NCBI RefSeq assembly: GCF_947487305.1
Contig: NZ_CANKWH010000009.1
Location: 1-64,000, forward strand
Origin: an uncultured Paracoccus sp.
GTDB taxonomy: Bacteria > Pseudomonadota > Alphaproteobacteria > Rhodobacterales > Rhodobacteraceae
Direction of reading: 5' to 3'
DNA: 64,000 bases
Shown here: piece by piece, positions 22,707 through 34,174 of the stretch
Numbering within the stretch: the first letter of the stretch is position 1
How the letters are laid out: each line of letters opens with the position of its first letter
Notes under the pieces: generated by a model
The model's input: only the letters and a program-made list of their open reading frames with translations
What the model was told of the DNA's origin: nothing
Database searches by the model: none
Translations under genes and position numbers: made by a program

Positions 22707-23320
22707 TTCGCGGCCCCCTTCTCATCGCCGGGCAACACGTATTTCGCACCCTCCCAGGGCGAGAGGAAATCATACTGGCGGTATTCCTGAACCAGCTTCA
22801 CCGGCTCATAGACCACGCGCTTCTCGACCTCGTCATAGCGGACCTCGACATAGCCGGTGGTCGGGAAGTCCTTGCGCAGCGGATGGCCGCGGAAGCCGTA
22901 ATCGGTCAGGATGCGGCGCAGGTCGGGATGGCCCGAGAACATGATGCCGAACATGTCGAAGACCTCGCGCTCGAACCAGTTGGCGCAGGGGAAGATGCCG
23001 ATCAGCGAGGGCACCAGCTCGTCCTCGCGGACATTGGCCTTCAGCCGGATACGCTGGTTGCGATACATCGACAGCAGGTGCCAGACCATGTCGAAACGCT
23101 GGCCGCGCGCCGGGTGATCGACGGCGGTGATGTCGACCAGCGTCGAAAAGCGGCAATTGGTGTCGGTGCGCAGGAACTCGACCAGATCGACGATGCCGGC
23201 GACGGTGGTGGTGACCGTCAGCTCGCCAAAGGCAACTTCGGTTTCGACGACCGCATTGGGGCGGCGCATCGTGATGTGCTCGGCCAGTTCGGCGAGCGCG
23301 TCCAGATCGGGATAGGCCAT
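22703..23320 (-). CDS. nuoC: NADH-quinone oxidoreductase subunit C (complex I, 30 kDa)
   Basis: 205 residues, the Nqo5 subunit of the peripheral arm. The signature region is [41 protein letters not shown] (residues about 118-158, quoted here in two parts in the family: [10 protein letters not shown] and GHPLRKDFP). It is separate from nuoD, not fused as in Escherichia coli. ATGA overlap with nuoD. Confidence 0.96.
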   Translation of the reverse strand: MAYPDLDALAELAEHITMRRPNAVVETEVAFGELTVTTTVAGIVDLVEFLRTDTNCRFSTLVDITAVDHPARGQRFDMVWHLLSMYRNQRIRLKANVREDELVPSLIGIFPCANWFEREVFDMFGIMFSGHPDLRRILTDYGFRGHPLRKDFPTTGYVEVRYDEVEKRVVYEPVKLVQEYRQYDFLSPWEGAKYVLPGDEKGAAK

Positions 23321-23322
23321 CG

Positions 23323-24266
<944 letters not shown>

Positions 24267-24273
24267 TTAGCCC

Positions 24274-24302
24274 GGTTTAGACCCGGTGAAAGGCGGGGTC
24301 AA
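24274..24302 (-). promoter_or_regulatory. Candidate sigma-70 promoter of the nuo operon
   Basis: On the minus strand, TTGACC at 24302-24297 is followed after exactly 17 bp by TAAACC at 24279-24274. This predicts transcription from about 24267 and a leader of about 55 nt to the GTG of nuoA. It is the only good -35/-10 pair I see in the 196 bp between the VWA gene and nuoA. Confidence 0.5.
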
Positions 24303-24408
24303 CGGGCGGTGGCGCGGCGTTTTCGACCCGTCCGGCACGGCTGATAGCGCCAAAACAGCCCCGACGGAAGCCCGCTCCGATCTTCGGGAAGCGGCGCGGC
24401 CGGGTCCG

Positions 24409-26055
24409 CTATTCCACCGTGATTTCTGTCCGCTCGCCCGCCGTGACCGTCGCCGTCGCCTCTTTCGGCGGCAGATCGCCGGCATAGGTGACGCGGATCA
24501 GGTAGTCGCCCAGATGCAGCGTGTCCTGGTAGGCCTCGCCATAGCCGCCGCCGAAGCTGTCGCGATCGCCGTTGATCTTGGCCTTGGCCGCCAGCAGATC
24601 GATCCGGTCCGCCCCCGGTGCGGCGATGGCCAGCACCCCGGCATTCAAGAGGATCGGCGCCTCGACCGTCTGGCCCGCCGCCACCGTCACCGGCTGCGAG
24701 GCGGCGCGAGCCTGCCCGAGACTGACCTCGACGATCATCTCGCCCGCCGGCACGTCGACCGTGCCCTGACCATAGCCGCCCTGCACCGGCTCGCCCCCCG
24801 ATGCCGGTCGGATATCGAAGCGCATCCCCGAATCCTCGACGGGCGGCCCACCCTCGGCATAGAGAACGACCGGGGTGATCCAGCCCGAGCCGATCACCAG
24901 CTCATGCTCAAGCGTCTGTCCGGCCACCACGGTCAGCGTGGCCTCGGCCCGCGCCGCGCCCATGCTGCCGGTCAGTCGCACGGTGCCGGCAGGAACGAGC
25001 TGGTCATAGCTCGTATAGCCGCCGCTGGTCCAATCGCCGTTCACCAGATCGAGCCGCGCGCCTTCCAGCAATTCGGTCGCGCCGGGGGTCGAGGTGATAC
25101 GGATCTTCACCGGCGCGGCGTCCCAATCGATATGCAAATCGGTTTGTTCACTCTCAGCGATGGCGAAGGGCATCTGGCGCTGGATGTCATTGGCGCTGGC
25201 AACCAGAACATAATCGCCGGGATCGAGCGCCATCCCGAAGCTCGCGGCATAACCACCCTCGACCGGCGCGCCCAGCCCGTCCTGCGCCTCGGGCGCGGCG
25301 TGGAAGACATCCCACCGCACCCGGCTGTCCTCGCCGGGCAACGCGTCGCAGGCCTCGCAGAGTGCCGAAGTGACCTGCAGGTTCATCGCCGGCGGGGCCG
25401 GCTCGGGTTCGGGTTGAGGTTCCGGCACTGGTTCAGGTTCCGGCGCCGCCACCACCGTCTCGCGCAGCGCCTCGGCCAGTGCACCGGCATCGCTGGCCTG
25501 CAGGTAGCGGCCGCCGGTCGCCTCGGCCAGACAGGCCACCTGCGCCCCCACCTCGGCGGTCAGGCCAAAGCCCACCACATGGGCGGTGAAATCGACGCCG
25601 GATGTCTCCAGTTTGGCAGCCAGCGCGCAGGGATCGGCCTCGCAGGTCTCGAGCCCATCGGTGACGAGAATCACCGTGGCCTTGTCCTCGGTGGACTGCA
25701 GCGCTTCGGCTGCCTGCCGCACCGCATCGGTCAGCGGCGTCTTGCCAAGCGGGTTCAGCCGATTGGCGGCCTCGGCAATGGCCGGCCCGTTGCCGGCAGC
25801 AGGCGGCACCACCAGCTCGATATCTGCGCAATCTCCCTTGCTGCGATGGCCATAGGCGATGAGGCCAAGCTCCCGTTCCGGCGGCAGCGTTCCCAGCACA
25901 CCGGCCAGCGTCTCGCGGGCAATCTCGATCTTGGAACGCCCGTCAATCTGGCCCCACATCGAGCCCGAGGCATCCAGCACGATGATGGCGCGATCCTGCG
26001 CAAGTGCGGGTGCGGCCAGCAGGAACAGGGCAGTCAGGGCGGCGGCAAGGCGCAT
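24409..26055 (-). CDS. Secreted von Willebrand factor A domain protein
   Basis: 548 residues. A Sec signal peptide (MRLAAALTALFLLAAPALAQ) sets the start and places the protein in the periplasm or outside. The VWA domain follows with an intact MIDAS motif (IIVLDASGSMWGQ) and VILVTDGLETCEADPC. Then comes a Pro/Glu-rich hinge (EPEPVPEPQPEPEPAPP), and then several repeated beta-sandwich-like units with SGGYTSYDQLVPAGTVRL, GGYGQGTVDVPAGEMIVEV and FGGGYGEAYQDTLHLGDYLI, each ending in an AGQT/AGERT strand. Metal-dependent protein binding is likely; the partner is unknown. Confidence 0.85.
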   Translation of the reverse strand: MRLAAALTALFLLAAPALAQDRAIIVLDASGSMWGQIDGRSKIEIARETLAGVLGTLPPERELGLIAYGHRSKGDCADIELVVPPAAGNGPAIAEAANRLNPLGKTPLTDAVRQAAEALQSTEDKATVILVTDGLETCEADPCALAAKLETSGVDFTAHVVGFGLTAEVGAQVACLAEATGGRYLQASDAGALAEALRETVVAAPEPEPVPEPQPEPEPAPPAMNLQVTSALCEACDALPGEDSRVRWDVFHAAPEAQDGLGAPVEGGYAASFGMALDPGDYVLVASANDIQRQMPFAIAESEQTDLHIDWDAAPVKIRITSTPGATELLEGARLDLVNGDWTSGGYTSYDQLVPAGTVRLTGSMGAARAEATLTVVAGQTLEHELVIGSGWITPVVLYAEGGPPVEDSGMRFDIRPASGGEPVQGGYGQGTVDVPAGEMIVEVSLGQARAASQPVTVAAGQTVEAPILLNAGVLAIAAPGADRIDLLAAKAKINGDRDSFGGGYGEAYQDTLHLGDYLIRVTYAGDLPPKEATATVTAGERTEITVE

Positions 26056-26245
26056 GGCGGGAACCCCTTGGGTTTGCAAGGGAAATAGTGCCACGCGCGG
26101 TACGATTCGGGCAAAGGAAAAGGCGGATTCATCCAAGCGCAGCGGAGGGCAAGCGCCGGCCCGTGGGTGGGCGCAGGACCAAATCGCCGGGCGCTTTATG
26201 GCGCCAGGCCCCTCGCCTCTCTGAACTCGGGACCAGCGGCACCAA

Positions 26246-26275
26246 AGCGCCTACCCGCCGGGACGGGCAGGCGCT
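26246..26275 (-). terminator. Candidate terminator hairpin after pyruvate carboxylase
   Basis: AGCGCCT and AGGCGCT arms plus inner CCCG/CGGG pairs form a strong GC-rich stem about 45 bp downstream of the pyc stop. On the minus strand it is followed only by TTTGG, so intrinsic termination would be weak. The rest of the 265-bp gap between pyc and the VWA gene shows no gene. Confidence 0.4.
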
Positions 26276-26320
26276 GGCCCGGCGGCACTGCGTGCCTTGT
26301 TCCGGGACGGGGTCGCGACC

Positions 26321-29300
26321 TCACTCCAGCTCGATCAGCAGGTCCTTGGCGTCGATCCCCTGTCCGGCGCTGACATGGACGGCCTTGACCACGCCGTCGC
26401 GCTCGGCGGACAGGCCGGTTTCCATCTTCATCGCCTCGATGGTCAGAAGCAGATCGCCCTGCTTCACCGCCTGCCCCGCCGTGATCGCGACCGAGGCGAC
26501 GACGCCCGGCATCGGCGCGCCGATATGCGAGGGGTTGGCCGGGTCGGCCTTGGGGCGGGCGACGGTCTCGGCCTTCACCAGACGGTTCGGCACGCGGATG
26601 TTGCGCGGCTGGCCGTTCAGCTCGAAGAAGACCTTCACCTCGCCCTTCTCGTCCGTCTCGCTCAGCGCCTGCAACCGGATCTCGAGGATCTTGCCCGGAT
26701 CGATCTCGGCGGTGATCTCTTCGCCCGGCTCCATGCCATAGAAGAAGGTGCGCGTCGGCAGGGTGCGGACCGGGCCATAGACCCGGTGACGGCCCATGTA
26801 ATCCATGAACACCTTGGGATACATCAGGTAGCCGTTCAGGTCCTCGTCATCGACCTCCTTGCCCTCCAACTCGTCGCGGACGCGGGCGCGGGTCTGTTCC
26901 AAGTCGACGGGCGGCAGATGCGCGCCGGGGCGGTCGGTAATCGGGGCCTCGCCCTTCAGCACCTTCTTCTGCAGCGCCTCGGGCCAGCCGCCCGGCGGCT
27001 GCCCCAGATTGCCGCGCAGCATGTCGACCACGCTGTCGGGGAAGGCCACGTCCTTCTGCGGGTCCATGACATCCGCAGGCGTCAGGTTCTGCGCCACCAT
27101 CATCAGCGCCATGTCGCCCACGACCTTGGACGAGGGCGTGACCTTGACGATATCGCCGAACATCTGGTTCACGTCGGCATAGGTCTGCGCCACTTCGTGC
27201 CAGCGATCCTCCAGCCCCATGCTGCGCGCCTGCGCCTTGAGGTTGGTGAACTGGCCGCCCGGCATCTCGTGCAGATAGACCTCGGAGGCCGGTGCCTGCA
27301 GACCGGATTCGAAGGCGGCGTAATTCTCGCGCACGCGTTCCCAGTAATTGCTGATCTCGCGGATGGCGGCGATGTCGAGGCCGGTATCGCGCGGCGTGCG
27401 CGCCAGCGCCTCGACCACGGACCCCAGCGTCGGCTGGCTGGTATTGCCGGACAGCGCATCCATGGCGCAATCGACCGCATCCACCCCGGCTTCGGCAGCG
27501 GCAAGGATGGCCGCACCGCCCATGCCCGAGGTGTCATGGGTATGGAAATGGATCGGAAGGCCAACCTCTTCCTTCAGCGTGCGCACCAGTTTCGCGGCGG
27601 CGGTGGGCTTCAACAGCCCCGCCATGTCCTTCAGGCCCAGCACATGCGCCCCGGCCTCGCGCAGCGATTTCGCCGTCTCGACGTAGTATTTCAGATCATA
27701 CTTGGCGCGGTCGGGATCGTTGATATCGCCGGTATAGCAGACCGTGCCCTCGCAGATTTTTCCGCTCTCGACCACGGCATCCATGGCCACGCGCATGTTC
27801 TCGACCCAGTTCAGGCTGTCGAAGACGCGGAACACGTCGATCCCGGTCGTCGCCGCCTGCTTCACGAAGGCCTGCACCACGTTGTCGGGATAGTTGGTGT
27901 AGCCCACGCCATTGCTGGCGCGCAGCAGCATCTGGGTCATCAGGTTGGGCATCGCCTTGCGGATGTCGCGCAACCGCTGCCACGGGCATTCCTGCAGGAA
28001 TCGATAGGCCACATCGAAGGTCGCCCCGCCCCAACATTCGACGCTGAAAAGCTGCGGCAGGTTCGCGGCATAGCTGGGCGCCACACGGATCATGTCGATC
28101 GAGCGCATCCGCGTCGCCAGAAGCGACTGGTGCCCGTCGCGCATGGCGGTGTCGGTGATCAGCAGGCGCTGCTGCGCGGCCATCCAGTCGGCCACCGCCT
28201 GCGCGCCCTTCTCCTCCAGCAGCTGCCGGGTGCCGGGTGCCGGATCGGCCTTTGCGGCGGGCGGCACGGGGATGCGCGCCTCGGCCGGGGGCAGCGGGCG
28301 GCCCGCCGTCTCGGGATGACCGTTGACCGAGATATCGGCGATATAGGTCAGGATCTTGGTCGCCCGGTCGCGGCGCTTGCGGAAGGTGAACAGGTCCTGC
28401 GTCGTGTCGATGAACTTTGTGGTATAGCTGTCATCGAGGAAGGTCGGATGCTTCAAGAGGTTGATGACGAACTCGATATTCGTCGCGACCCCGCGCACGC
28501 GGAATTCGCGCAAGGCCCGGTCCATCCGCGCGATGGCCTTTTCCGGCGTCTGTGCATGGGCAGTCACCTTGACCAGCAGCGAATCGTAGAAGCGGGTGAT
28601 GACGCCGCCCGAATAGGCGGTGCCGCCATCCAGCCGGATGCCATTGCCGGTGGCGCTGCGATAGGCTGTGATACGGCCATAGTCCGGGATGAAATTGTTC
28701 AGCGGATCTTCGGTCGTCACCCGGCATTGCAGCGCATGGCCGTTCAGCCGCACCTCGTCCTGCGAGGGAACGCCGGTGGCCTCGGCCAGCGTGGCACCTT
28801 CGGCGATCATGATCTGGGATTGCACGATATCGATGCCGGTAACTTCCTCAGTCACCGTATGCTCGACCTGGACGCGCGGGTTCACCTCGATGAAGTAGAA
28901 CTGCTGGCTGTCCATATCCATCAGGAATTCGACCGTGCCGGCGTTCTGATAGCCGACGGCGCGGCCGATCTTCAGCGCCAGCTCGCAGACCTCGGCCCGC
29001 TGTTCGGCGGTCAGATAGGGCGCGGGCGCGCGCTCGACGACCTTCTGGTTGCGGCGCTGGACGGTGCAGTCGCGTTCATAGAGGTGATAGAGTCCGCCAT
29101 GGGTATCGCCCAGCAGCTGCACCTCGACATGGCGCGCGCGCAGGATCATCTTTTCCAGATAGCCCTCGCCATTGCCAAAGGCCGCCTCGGCCTCGCGCCG
29201 GCCCTCGCGGACCTTCTCGACCAGTTCCTCGGGGCCGTTGATCGGGCGCATCCCGCGACCGCCGCCGCCCCAGCTGGCCTTCAGCATCAGCGGATAGCCG

Positions 29301-29755
29301 ATCTCGGCGGCCTCGGCCTTGATGGCGTCGAAATCATCGCCCAGCACCTCGGTCGCCGGGATCACCGGCACACCGGCGGCAATGGCCACGCGCCGGGCGC
29401 TGGCCTTGTCGCCAAGGGCGCGCATGGTCTCGGATTTGGGACCGATGAAGGTGATGCCGGCCTTGGCGCACGCATCGACGAAATCGGGGTTCTCGGACAG
29501 AAGGCCATAGCCCGGATGGATCGCGTCGGCGCCGCTTTCCTTTGCGACCCGGATGATCTCGGGGATGGAAAGGTAGGCCGCGACCGGGCCCAGCCCCTCA
29601 CCGATGCGGTAAGCCTCGTCCGCCTTGAAGCGGTGCAGGCCCAGCTTGTCCTCTTCGGCGAAGACGGCGACGGTCTTCTTGCCCAGCTCGTTCGCGGCGC
29701 GCATCACGCGGATGGCGATCTCGCCACGGTTGGCGACAAGGATCTTGTTGAACAT
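26321..29755 (-). CDS. pyc: Pyruvate carboxylase
   Basis: 1144 residues, the single-chain anaplerotic enzyme that makes oxaloacetate from pyruvate, bicarbonate and ATP. The biotin carboxylase domain begins MFNKILVANRGEIAIRVMRA, with the ATP-grasp loop SWGGGGRGMR near 170 and EVNPRVQVEHTVTEEVTG. The carboxyltransferase domain begins near 540 with DTAMRDGHQSLLATRMR. The biotin carrier domain closes the protein with IEAMKMETGL, whose Lys is the biotinylation site for BirA (also in this window). The length equals the usual alpha-4 form. Confidence 0.97.
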   Translation of the reverse strand: MFNKILVANRGEIAIRVMRAANELGKKTVAVFAEEDKLGLHRFKADEAYRIGEGLGPVAAYLSIPEIIRVAKESGADAIHPGYGLLSENPDFVDACAKAGITFIGPKSETMRALGDKASARRVAIAAGVPVIPATEVLGDDFDAIKAEAAEIGYPLMLKASWGGGGRGMRPINGPEELVEKVREGRREAEAAFGNGEGYLEKMILRARHVEVQLLGDTHGGLYHLYERDCTVQRRNQKVVERAPAPYLTAEQRAEVCELALKIGRAVGYQNAGTVEFLMDMDSQQFYFIEVNPRVQVEHTVTEEVTGIDIVQSQIMIAEGATLAEATGVPSQDEVRLNGHALQCRVTTEDPLNNFIPDYGRITAYRSATGNGIRLDGGTAYSGGVITRFYDSLLVKVTAHAQTPEKAIARMDRALREFRVRGVATNIEFVINLLKHPTFLDDSYTTKFIDTTQDLFTFRKRRDRATKILTYIADISVNGHPETAGRPLPPAEARIPVPPAAKADPAPGTRQLLEEKGAQAVADWMAAQQRLLITDTAMRDGHQSLLATRMRSIDMIRVAPSYAANLPQLFSVECWGGATFDVAYRFLQECPWQRLRDIRKAMPNLMTQMLLRASNGVGYTNYPDNVVQAFVKQAATTGIDVFRVFDSLNWVENMRVAMDAVVESGKICEGTVCYTGDINDPDRAKYDLKYYVETAKSLREAGAHVLGLKDMAGLLKPTAAAKLVRTLKEEVGLPIHFHTHDTSGMGGAAILAAAEAGVDAVDCAMDALSGNTSQPTLGSVVEALARTPRDTGLDIAAIREISNYWERVRENYAAFESGLQAPASEVYLHEMPGGQFTNLKAQARSMGLEDRWHEVAQTYADVNQMFGDIVKVTPSSKVVGDMALMMVAQNLTPADVMDPQKDVAFPDSVVDMLRGNLGQPPGGWPEALQKKVLKGEAPITDRPGAHLPPVDLEQTRARVRDELEGKEVDDEDLNGYLMYPKVFMDYMGRHRVYGPVRTLPTRTFFYGMEPGEEITAEIDPGKILEIRLQALSETDEKGEVKVFFELNGQPRNIRVPNRLVKAETVARPKADPANPSHIGAPMPGVVASVAITAGQAVKQGDLLLTIEAMKMETGLSAERDGVVKAVHVSAGQGIDAKDLLIELE

Positions 29756-29943
29756 GCCGGTCCCCCTTCTGAAGTTCGCGGCATCCTAGCGATGCTGCAA
29801 CGCAGCGCAAGCTTTCACCGGGCATCCGCGACGGATAATCGCAACGCAGATACCCGCCGACGGCAGTGCGGCGCAAGAAAAGAAAACCGTGTGGTTCGGC
29901 GGCGGAAGATTGTTTCCCAACGCTCGCAAAGGCCCGTCGCCGG

Positions 29944-30294
29944 CTAGTTCGCCGCCCCGTTCACATGCTGCGAGTCGAGGGCGCGCGCATCCACGCCGTC
30001 GAGGCAGTTGACATTCACCGCCACCATCTTCGCGCCGTCCTTCTCGCCGAAGGCAAAGGGCTGGATGCCGCAGACCGGGCAGAAGCGATGCGAGATCGCC
30101 TCTCTGTTGAAGCGGTATTCGGTGGTCGCCCCGTCGCTGGTCAGCTTGAAATCACCCGCCGGGGTGAAGGTCAGGACCGAGCCCAGCCTGCGACAGCGCG
30201 AGCAGTTGCAGGTGACCGTGCGGTCAAGATCCAGATCGGCCTCAAACGCCACCGCGCCGCATTGGCAGCTGCCGGAATAGTGCTGTTTCGCCAT
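29944..30294 (-). CDS. GFA/CENP-V-family zinc protein
   Basis: 116 residues. Members bind zinc through clustered cysteines, seen here as SCQCGAVAFE, CNCSRCRRLG and RFCPVCGIQPFAFG. The family contains glutathione-dependent formaldehyde-activating enzyme, but most members have no proven activity, so a formaldehyde role should not be assumed. The start MAKQHYSGSC was chosen over an upstream in-frame ATG because it matches the family's N-terminus. Confidence 0.85.
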   Translation of the reverse strand: MAKQHYSGSCQCGAVAFEADLDLDRTVTCNCSRCRRLGSVLTFTPAGDFKLTSDGATTEYRFNREAISHRFCPVCGIQPFAFGEKDGAKMVAVNVNCLDGVDARALDSQHVNGAAN

Positions 30295-30429
30295 TGTCGT
30301 TCCTCCTGTTGGGCAGAGGCTGCCCGGTTCAGTGAACCGGGTCAACGCCTCCCGAGCACGCCAGCCACCCTGCGGCGGCGCGCTGCCCGCGCTTGATACC
30401 GGGCGCGTTCTCGCCGCAATTGATCTTTT

Positions 30430-30444
30430 GTTCTTGCTATGTTC
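30430..30444 (+). promoter_or_regulatory. LexA (SOS) box upstream of uvrA
   Basis: GTTC-TTGCTAT-GTTC, an exact match to the alphaproteobacterial SOS operator GTTC-N7-GTTC, placed 67-81 bp before the uvrA start. It predicts LexA repression and DNA-damage induction of uvrA, and argues against translation starting at the in-frame ATG at 30439, which lies inside the operator. Confidence 0.8.
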
Positions 30445-30510
30445 CGCGTTTCATGTTGCCTTTTGGTCCGGGGTGACTATGTGATGCGCTTGGTCGATTG
30501 GGGCACGCCT

Positions 30511-33381
30511 ATGGAACAGAAGTTCATCGAAGTGCGCGGCGCGCGCGAGCACAACCTGAAGGGCGTGGATATGGACATTCCGCGCGATCAGCTGGTGGTC
30601 ATTACCGGCCTGTCGGGTTCGGGCAAGTCCAGCCTCGCCTTTGACACGGTCTATGCCGAGGGTCAGCGCCGCTATGTCGAAAGCCTGTCGGCCTATGCGC
30701 GGCAGTTCCTCGACATGATGGGCAAGCCGGATGTGGACCATATCAGCGGTCTTTCCCCGGCCATTTCCATCGAGCAGAAGACGACGTCCAAGAACCCCCG
30801 CTCGACCGTCGGCACCGTCACCGAGATCTATGACTACCTGCGGCTGCTCTTCGCCCGCGCCGGCACACCCTATTCGCCCGCAACTGGCCTGCCGATCGAG
30901 GCGCAGCAGGTGCAGGACATGGTCGACCGGATCATGGGGATGGAGGAAGGCAGCCGGGCCTATCTGCTCGCCCCGATCGTCCGCGACCGCAAGGGCGAGT
31001 ATAAGAAAGAGTTCCTCGAACTCAGGAAGCAGGGCTTCCAGCGGGTGAAGGTCGATGGCCAGTTCTATGAATTGGACGAGCCGCCGGTGCTGGACAAGAA
31101 ATTCCGCCATGACATCGACGTTGTCGTTGACCGCATCGTCGTGCGCGAGGGGTTGGAGACGCGGCTGGCCGACAGTCTGCGCACCGCGCTGGATCTGGCC
31201 GACGGCATCGCCGTGCTGGAAACCGCGCCGACCGAAGGCGATCCCGAGCGCATCACCTTCAGCGAGAATTTCGCCTGCCCGGTCTCGGGCTTCACCATCC
31301 CCGAGATCGAGCCCCGGCTGTTCTCGTTCAACGCCCCTTTCGGTGCCTGCCCGGTCTGTGACGGCCTGGGCGTCGAGCTGTTCTTTGACGAGCGACTGAT
31401 CGTGCCCGACAGTGCCCTGTCGGTCGCCAAGGGTGCCATCGCACCCTGGGCCAAGTCGAAATCGGCCTATCTGACCCAGACCATCAACGCACTGGCCAGT
31501 CATTACGGCTTTGACAAGAAGACCGCCTGGAAGGACCTGCCCGAGACGGCGCAGAAGATGTTCCTCTATGGCTCGGGCGAGGAACAGATCAAGTTCCGCT
31601 TCGATGATGCCGGCCGCGTCTATGAGGTCACTCGCGTCTTCGAAGGCGTGATCCCGAACATGCAGCGCCGCTTGCGTGAATCCGACAGCGCCTGGGTGCG
31701 CGAGGAATTCGAACGCTACCAGAACAACCGCCCCTGCGGCTCGTGCCACGGCTATCGCCTGAAGCCCGAGGCGCTGGCGGTGAAGATCGCCGGCACTCAT
31801 ATCGGCGAGGTGGTGCAGCTGTCGATCCGCGAGGCGCTGGCCTGGGTCGAGGCCGCGCCCGCCAGCCTCAGCAATCAGAAGAACGAGATCGCCCGTGCGA
31901 TCCTGAAGGAAATTCGCGAACGGCTTGGTTTCCTTGTGAATGTAGGCCTCGACTACCTGACCATGTCGCGCGCCGCCGGCACCCTCTCGGGCGGCGAAAG
32001 CCAGCGGATTCGCCTGGCCAGCCAGATCGGCTCGGGCCTGACCGGGGTGCTCTATGTGCTGGACGAACCTTCGATCGGCTTGCACCAGCGCGACAATGAC
32101 CGGCTGCTCAAAACGCTGATGAACCTGCGCGATCAGGGCAATTCGGTGCTGGTGGTGGAACATGACGAGGATGCGATCCGCCATGCCGATTACGTCTTCG
32201 ACATGGGCCCCGGCGCGGGCGTGCATGGCGGCACCGTGGTCGCCAAGGGCACGCCCGAGGAGATCGCCGCCGATCCAGCCAGCCTGACCGGGCAATATCT
32301 GTCGGGCACACGCGAGATCGCCGTGCCCTCGGAACGCCGCAAGGGCAAGGGCAAGTCCGTGACCGTGGTTGGTGCAACCGGCAACAACCTCAAGGACGTG
32401 ACCGCCGAATTCCCGCTGGGGAAATTCGTGGCCGTCACCGGCGTCTCGGGCGGCGGCAAGTCGACGCTGACCATCGAGACGCTGTTCAAGACCGCCTCGA
32501 TGCGCCTCAATGGCGCGCGCCAGACCCCGGCCCCCTGCGAGACGATCAAGGGGCTGGAGCAGTTGGACAAGGTCATCGACATCGACCAGCGCCCGATCGG
32601 CCGCACGCCACGCTCGAACCCCGCGACCTATACCGGCGCCTTCACGCCCATCCGCGACTGGTTCGCCGGTCTGCCCGAGGCCAAGGCCCGTGGCTACAAG
32701 CCCGGCCGCTTCAGCTTCAACGTCAAGGGTGGGCGTTGCGAGGCCTGTCAGGGTGATGGCGTCATCAAGATCGAGATGCATTTCCTGCCCGATGTCTATG
32801 TCACCTGCGAGACCTGCAAGGGCAAGCGCTACAACCGCGAGACGCTTGAAATCCGCTTCAAGGGCAAGAGCATCGCCGATGTTCTTGACATGACGGTTGA
32901 GGATGCCCAACAGTTCTTCGCCGCTGTCCCCTCGATCCGTGAAAAGATGGACGCTTTGATGCAGGTCGGGCTTGGCTATGTGAAGGTCGGTCAGCAGGCG
33001 ACGACGCTGTCAGGCGGCGAGGCGCAGCGGGTGAAGCTGTCGAAGGAACTCAGCCGACGCTCGACCGGCAAGACGCTCTATATCCTCGACGAGCCGACCA
33101 CCGGCTTGCATTTCGAGGATGTGCGCAAACTGCTCGAGGTGCTGCATCACCTTGTCGACGAGGGCAACACGGTGATCGTGATCGAGCATAATCTCGACGT
33201 CATCAAGACCGCCGACTGGATCATCGATATCGGCCCCGAGGGCGGCGATGGCGGCGGGCAGATCGTGGCCACCGGCACGCCCGAAGACGTGGCCGGGATC
33301 GAGGCCAGCCACACCGGACGCTATCTCGGCCCTATGCTGCGCCCGGCGCGTGTCAGGCCGCGGATCAAGGCCGCCGAGTGA
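30511..33381 (+). CDS. uvrA: Excinuclease ABC subunit A
   Basis: 956 residues, the damage-recognition ATPase of nucleotide excision repair. Two ABC-type ATPase halves are seen with Walker A loops [10 protein letters not shown] and [10 protein letters not shown] and signature motifs [12 protein letters not shown] and [12 protein letters not shown]. Zinc fingers are CPVCDGLG with CGSCHGYR, and CEACQGDG with [10 protein letters not shown]. The start [16 protein letters not shown] matches the family; an in-frame ATG at 30484 would add nine residues. A LexA box lies upstream. The stop overlaps the GTG of the next gene. Confidence 0.95.
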   Translation: MEQKFIEVRGAREHNLKGVDMDIPRDQLVVITGLSGSGKSSLAFDTVYAEGQRRYVESLSAYARQFLDMMGKPDVDHISGLSPAISIEQKTTSKNPRSTVGTVTEIYDYLRLLFARAGTPYSPATGLPIEAQQVQDMVDRIMGMEEGSRAYLLAPIVRDRKGEYKKEFLELRKQGFQRVKVDGQFYELDEPPVLDKKFRHDIDVVVDRIVVREGLETRLADSLRTALDLADGIAVLETAPTEGDPERITFSENFACPVSGFTIPEIEPRLFSFNAPFGACPVCDGLGVELFFDERLIVPDSALSVAKGAIAPWAKSKSAYLTQTINALASHYGFDKKTAWKDLPETAQKMFLYGSGEEQIKFRFDDAGRVYEVTRVFEGVIPNMQRRLRESDSAWVREEFERYQNNRPCGSCHGYRLKPEALAVKIAGTHIGEVVQLSIREALAWVEAAPASLSNQKNEIARAILKEIRERLGFLVNVGLDYLTMSRAAGTLSGGESQRIRLASQIGSGLTGVLYVLDEPSIGLHQRDNDRLLKTLMNLRDQGNSVLVVEHDEDAIRHADYVFDMGPGAGVHGGTVVAKGTPEEIAADPASLTGQYLSGTREIAVPSERRKGKGKSVTVVGATGNNLKDVTAEFPLGKFVAVTGVSGGGKSTLTIETLFKTASMRLNGARQTPAPCETIKGLEQLDKVIDIDQRPIGRTPRSNPATYTGAFTPIRDWFAGLPEAKARGYKPGRFSFNVKGGRCEACQGDGVIKIEMHFLPDVYVTCETCKGKRYNRETLEIRFKGKSIADVLDMTVEDAQQFFAAVPSIREKMDALMQVGLGYVKVGQQATTLSGGEAQRVKLSKELSRRSTGKTLYILDEPTTGLHFEDVRKLLEVLHHLVDEGNTVIVIEHNLDVIKTADWIIDIGPEGGDGGGQIVATGTPEDVAGIEASHTGRYLGPMLRPARVRPRIKAAE

Positions 33382-33749
33382 TCGCTGTTGGCTGGCAGAA
33401 GGCCGAGGGCGCGCTGGTCGCGCTGGCCGGTCTGGGCATTGCCCTCGCGGTGCAGCCCGGCTGGCCCTGGTGGCTCTGGCCGCTGATCCTGCTTGCGCCC
33501 GATCTTGCGATGGTCGGCTACGTGGCCGGGCCGCGCGTGGGTGCGGCGCTGTATAACGCCGCGCATCTCTACGGGCTTGCCCTGCTGCTGGCAGTGCTGG
33601 GCGTGGTCTCGGGCCTGCCGATCCTGATTGCCATCGGCGGGCTGTGGCTGGCGCATATCGGCCTCGACCGGGCGCTTGGCTATGGGCTGAAATCACCCGA
33701 GGGCTTCCGCCTCACCCATCTTGGCCGGATCGGTCGCGGCGAGGGTTAG
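33378..33749 (+). CDS. DUF4260-family membrane protein
   Basis: 123 residues with four membrane helices and the family's C-terminal signature [25 protein letters not shown]. It starts with GTG in a GTGA overlap with the uvrA stop, so it is translated as the second gene of the SOS-controlled unit. The function of DUF4260 proteins is unknown; co-expression with uvrA may simply be chance linkage. Confidence 0.82.
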   Translation: MIAVGWQKAEGALVALAGLGIALAVQPGWPWWLWPLILLAPDLAMVGYVAGPRVGAALYNAAHLYGLALLLAVLGVVSGLPILIAIGGLWLAHIGLDRALGYGLKSPEGFRLTHLGRIGRGEG

Positions 33750-34174
33750 CCGCCGGGCTGGTATTGCGCCTTCGGCAGGTTCATCACCATGCAGCCCCGC
33801 TCGTCGAACCCGGCCTGCCCGGCATAGCGCGGGCGGTTCGGATCGCTCGGCGGAAGTTCGAAACTGGCGCAAAGCCGCAGATTCTCGTCATCGATCTGCT
33901 CGACCACATAGGCCTGCCCGGTTGCCGGGTCCGACAGGCGCGGGGTGGACGGACAGGCGGCGGTGGACTCGACCAGCGGCGACAGCACCCTGCGCTCGCG
34001 CGCGAGGCAATCCAGTTGCGCCTGAAGCGACCACAGATCGCTGCGCCGCATGTCGTCGCGCCGTTCCGCCCGGCCCTGCCCCGGCCCGCCGGCGATCAGG
34101 AAGCCGCCGACGATCGCCGCCAGCCCGAGTGCGGTGATGGCATGGGTTGCCCAGCCCTTGCTCAGCCCTCTCAT
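33746..34174 (-). CDS. Membrane-anchored protein of unknown function
   Basis: 142 residues with one N-terminal membrane helix (HAITALGLAAIVGGFLIAGG), then a soluble, cysteine-containing domain (LDCLARER, TAACPST, LRLCASFEL and RGCMVMNLP), four cysteines that could form two disulfides outside the cytoplasm. It begins in an ATGA overlap with the stop of the DUF5671 gene upstream, so the two form an operon. It converges with the DUF4260 gene, overlapping by 4 bp. No family is recognised. Confidence 0.7.
   Translation of the reverse strand: MRGLSKGWATHAITALGLAAIVGGFLIAGGPGQGRAERRDDMRRSDLWSLQAQLDCLARERRVLSPLVESTAACPSTPRLSDPATGQAYVVEQIDDENLRLCASFELPPSDPNRPRYAGQAGFDERGCMVMNLPKAQYQPGG

Noticed and set aside
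26297..29947. A 1216-codon open frame on the plus strand opposite pyc
   Set aside because: Antisense shadow: the minus strand encodes a full pyruvate carboxylase with all its motifs.
30439..30510. Extended uvrA start at 30439 or 30484
   Set aside because: The first ATG lies inside the LexA box, and the family N-terminus begins at [10 protein letters not shown] (30511).
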